Under the pieces are notes generated by a model. The model made no database searches and had not been told where the DNA came from. It saw only the letters and a list, made by a program, of their open reading frames with translations. This document shows, piece by piece, positions 62,442 through 64,000 of a DNA stretch of 64,000 nucleotides. Each line of letters starts with the position of its first letter. The stretch's first letter is position 1. The DNA is from Neisseriaceae bacterium JH1-16 (lineage in GTDB: Bacteria; Pseudomonadota; Gammaproteobacteria; Burkholderiales; Chromobacteriaceae). The translations under genes and the position numbers were made by a program. Location: positions 422,314 through 486,313 of the forward strand of contig JAPDNP010000003.1 in the NCBI GenBank assembly GCA_025989215.1. Direction: 5' to 3'.

Positions 62442-63273
62442 CCTTGAGACTCGCGATCAGTTCCTTGCGGTAGCGGTTCAGCGCTTGCGGCGTGTCGATC
62501 ACACGATCGAACAAGCTAGACAGATTACGCAGGATACCACCCACCACGCGCGCCTCCCAAGGCTCATCGAAGCGGATCTGACTGGTCAGCCAGCCCTCCA
62601 GCCAGTCCGGATCCGGCAGACGCGACTGGATCGTGTCGTTCGGGAACAGTGCCTGGTTCACGTGCAGATTGGTCGGGTGCAGCGGCTTGCCGGAACGCGC
62701 CGACGACGCCATCAGGAAGCCGATCTTGGCAAAGGCCAGACGGGCCTCGTTGCCACAACGTTCGATCGCCTTCTTCATGTACTTCAGGTAAGCGCCGCCG
62801 TGACGGGCTTCGTCGCGGCTCAGCGTCTGGTAGATCTGCTTGATCACCGGCTCGGTGTGCCAGTCGGACGCGCAGCGATACCACTGGGTCAGACGCACCT
62901 CGCCGCAGAAATGCAGCATCAGCGTCTCCAGCGGCGGAGCCGGGTCGAATTCGAAGCGCACCGAATGCAGTTCCTCTTCGGTCGGTGCCAGGTCCGGACG
63001 GAAACGACGCAGGTATTCCATCAGCACCAGCGCGTGCTTCTGCTCCTCGTAGAACCAGATCGACATGAACGCCGAGAAGTCCGAATCGTCCTGGTTGTCG
63101 CGCAGGAACATCTCGGTCGCCGGCAGCGCCGACCACTCGGTGATCGCATTCATCTTGATCGTCTGGGCCTGTTCATCGGTCAGCCGGGACGCGTCGAATT
63201 CCGCCCAGGGGATGTCATCCTCCAGACTCCAACGGGCCTTCTCCAGCTGGACGAACAGTTCGGGGTAAAGCAT
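62410..63273 (-). CDS. Ferritin-like di-iron protein, related to acyl-ACP desaturases
   Basis: 287 aa, largely helical. Carboxylate/His ligands are spaced as in the di-iron superfamily: Glu in ITEWSALPATEMF (about 43-55), SIWFYEEQKHALVLMEY (ExxH, about 71-87), Glu in LHFCGEVRLTQWYR, and LSRDEARHGGAYLKYMKKA (ExxH, about 150-168). This resembles the stearoyl-ACP desaturase-like family of ferritin-like proteins widely annotated in betaproteobacteria; no reaction is established. First gene of the hldC-birA-coaX-SPOR run. Confidence 0.8.
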   Translation of the reverse strand: MLYPELFVQLEKARWSLEDDIPWAEFDASRLTDEQAQTIKMNAITEWSALPATEMFLRDNQDDSDFSAFMSIWFYEEQKHALVLMEYLRRFRPDLAPTEEELHSVRFEFDPAPPLETLMLHFCGEVRLTQWYRCASDWHTEPVIKQIYQTLSRDEARHGGAYLKYMKKAIERCGNEARLAFAKIGFLMASSARSGKPLHPTNLHVNQALFPNDTIQSRLPDPDWLEGWLTSQIRFDEPWEARVVGGILRNLSSLFDRVIDTPQALNRYRKELIASLKDAEPVPNPAV

Positions 63274-63858
63274 GGCAACCTCACGCAGAGAAAAATCAAA
63301 ACGCCCGGATTGTAAGGCAATCCAACGTCAATCCCAACCATTGGCGACAAACGATCGCCGATTCGCGTCTGCTGGCGAGCTTTGCCCGCCGACTCCGCAT
63401 ATCTGGGTGGGTCTGGCCGCCCCAACCTCGCACCGACAGAGGGAGGGACGCGGCAAGCCCGACAGCGCCGCCACGACCATGCTAAGCCACGCGGATTGCC
63501 ATCTGATTGCAAGACCAAGCCACCCCGCTCTTTTCAAGAGTGAAAACTATTATCACTGTTGCGCCGATGCCGCGTCTGCGGCCACAGATAGAGAAAGAGA
63601 TGGGGGCAGAAGGGGCCGAAACAAGCTCCAGCCCGCTTAGCGATCAACGACTTGACCGCGCCAACAGAGCATCAACACACAGTCGAGCGGGTGTGCTGGA
63701 ACGATCGGTATGCCATCCTGCCAACAACGCACGGTTAAACCGCCAAAACGGGCGAGTCTGGGCCATCAAACCGCAAGGGGACAGCATTAGGTTGGCCAAA
63801 CGGCCGGGGCGGGATAGTTGCACGGCCATACGGGGCGAATGACGCGCATAAAGCACAA
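63274..63858. other. Gap between the ferritin-like gene and the rRNA operon end
   Basis: 585 bp with no recognisable protein or RNA gene. It holds the promoter side of the ferritin-like gene and a 19-bp imperfect palindrome (AGTGAAAACTATTATCACT, 63539-63557) of unknown role. None of the possible short frames resembles a known protein. Confidence 0.4.
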
Positions 63859-63884
63859 AGCCCCAGCTCGTGTGAGCTGGGGCT
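63859..63884 (-). terminator. Terminator of the rRNA operon
   Basis: AGCCCCAGCTC / GAGCTGGGGCT with a 4-nt loop, then TTTGTGCTTT on the minus strand, about 12 nt after the 5S 3' end. Confidence 0.9.
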
Positions 63885-63896
63885 GGTTGTGGGGAG

Positions 63897-64000
63897 TCTG
63901 GCGGTGACCTACTTTCACATGGCGAATGCCACACTATCATCGGCGCGGAGGCGTTTCACGGTCCTGTTCGGGATGGGAAGGCGTGGTCCCACCTCGCTAT
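63897..64000 (-). rRNA. rrf: 5S ribosomal RNA, 5' end beyond the window
   Basis: About 104 nt of 5S on the minus strand: ATAGCGAGGTGGGACCACGC, CCCATCCCGAACAGG, CCGTGAAACGCC, GCGCCGATGATAGTGTGG and GTGAAAGTAGGTCACCGCCAG, all standard 5S blocks. Only the first 10-12 nt are missing. It implies a 16S-23S-5S operon entering from the right. Confidence 0.97.

Noticed and set aside
63272..63640. Possible gene of 122 codons in the gap before the rRNA operon
   Set aside because: Begins inside the 5' end of the ferritin-like gene on the opposite strand, has no ribosome site and no recognisable protein features.

Overview
The window is GC-rich, densely coded chromosomal DNA with short intergenic gaps. 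It looks like a free-living betaproteobacterium of the order Neisseriales, outside the classical Neisseria group. Pointers are the lipoyl-domain-fused dihydrolipoamide dehydrogenase (the p64k arrangement) in an aceE-aceF-lpdA operon, a short Fis of neisserial type, linked dusB-fis, ssrS beside zapA and ygfA, and a densely iterated short word that also builds terminator hairpins, as uptake sequences do in Neisseria. No complete transposase, prophage or CRISPR array is visible.

Layout. 0-3 kb: nagA (cut by the edge) with its GntR regulator, and a DMT exporter. 3.3-10.5 kb: tsaC and an orphan tolQ, an outer-membrane barrel gene, purD, pagP, purH, and dusB-fis. 10.7-16.8 kb: RNase P RNA, then tamA-tamB. 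16.9-24.3 kb: a MurI-like protein lacking both catalytic cysteines, then the pyruvate dehydrogenase operon. 24.7-30.1 kb: a BepA-type protease and a sulfide/persulfide module (SulP permease, two YeeE/YedE proteins, BigR-type ArsR repressor, divergent persulfide dioxygenase). 30.1-37.4 kb: DUF2804, carbonic anhydrase, nadD-rsfS-rlmH, a YcnI copper protein, YidB, a lytic transglycosylase, holA-lptE. 37.6-45.5 kb: leuS, cfa, cytochrome b561, TauE, an EVE-domain protein, ygfA, 6S RNA, zapA and a ZapB-like protein. 45.5-53.3 kb: cobalamin uptake and nucleotide-loop assembly (btuB-cobU-btuF behind a B12 riboswitch, divergent cobT-cobC-cobS), then a COG0523 metallochaperone with a Zur-like operator. 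53.4-63.3 kb: a secreted unknown, speB, a methyltransferase, an Lrp regulator divergent from a DMT exporter, YoaK, the SPOR-coaX-birA-hldC chain and a ferritin-like protein. The right edge is the 3' end of an rRNA operon (5S, minus strand).

The most striking signal is not a gene. The 9-mer TTGGCCGAA (or its complement) occurs 42 times by my count, where base composition alone predicts fewer than one. It is nearly always preceded by G or C, lies in genes and in gaps, and twice forms an inverted pair that makes a terminator. It behaves like a DNA uptake sequence but does not match the known Neisseria DUS (core GCCGTCTGAA).

A second non-genic signal is a four-copy family of 120-170 bp folded repeats (3.1, 19.7, 37.4 and 54.7 kb), each just downstream of a minus-strand stop codon. 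Their stems differ by compensatory changes, which indicates selection or replication as a folded structure.
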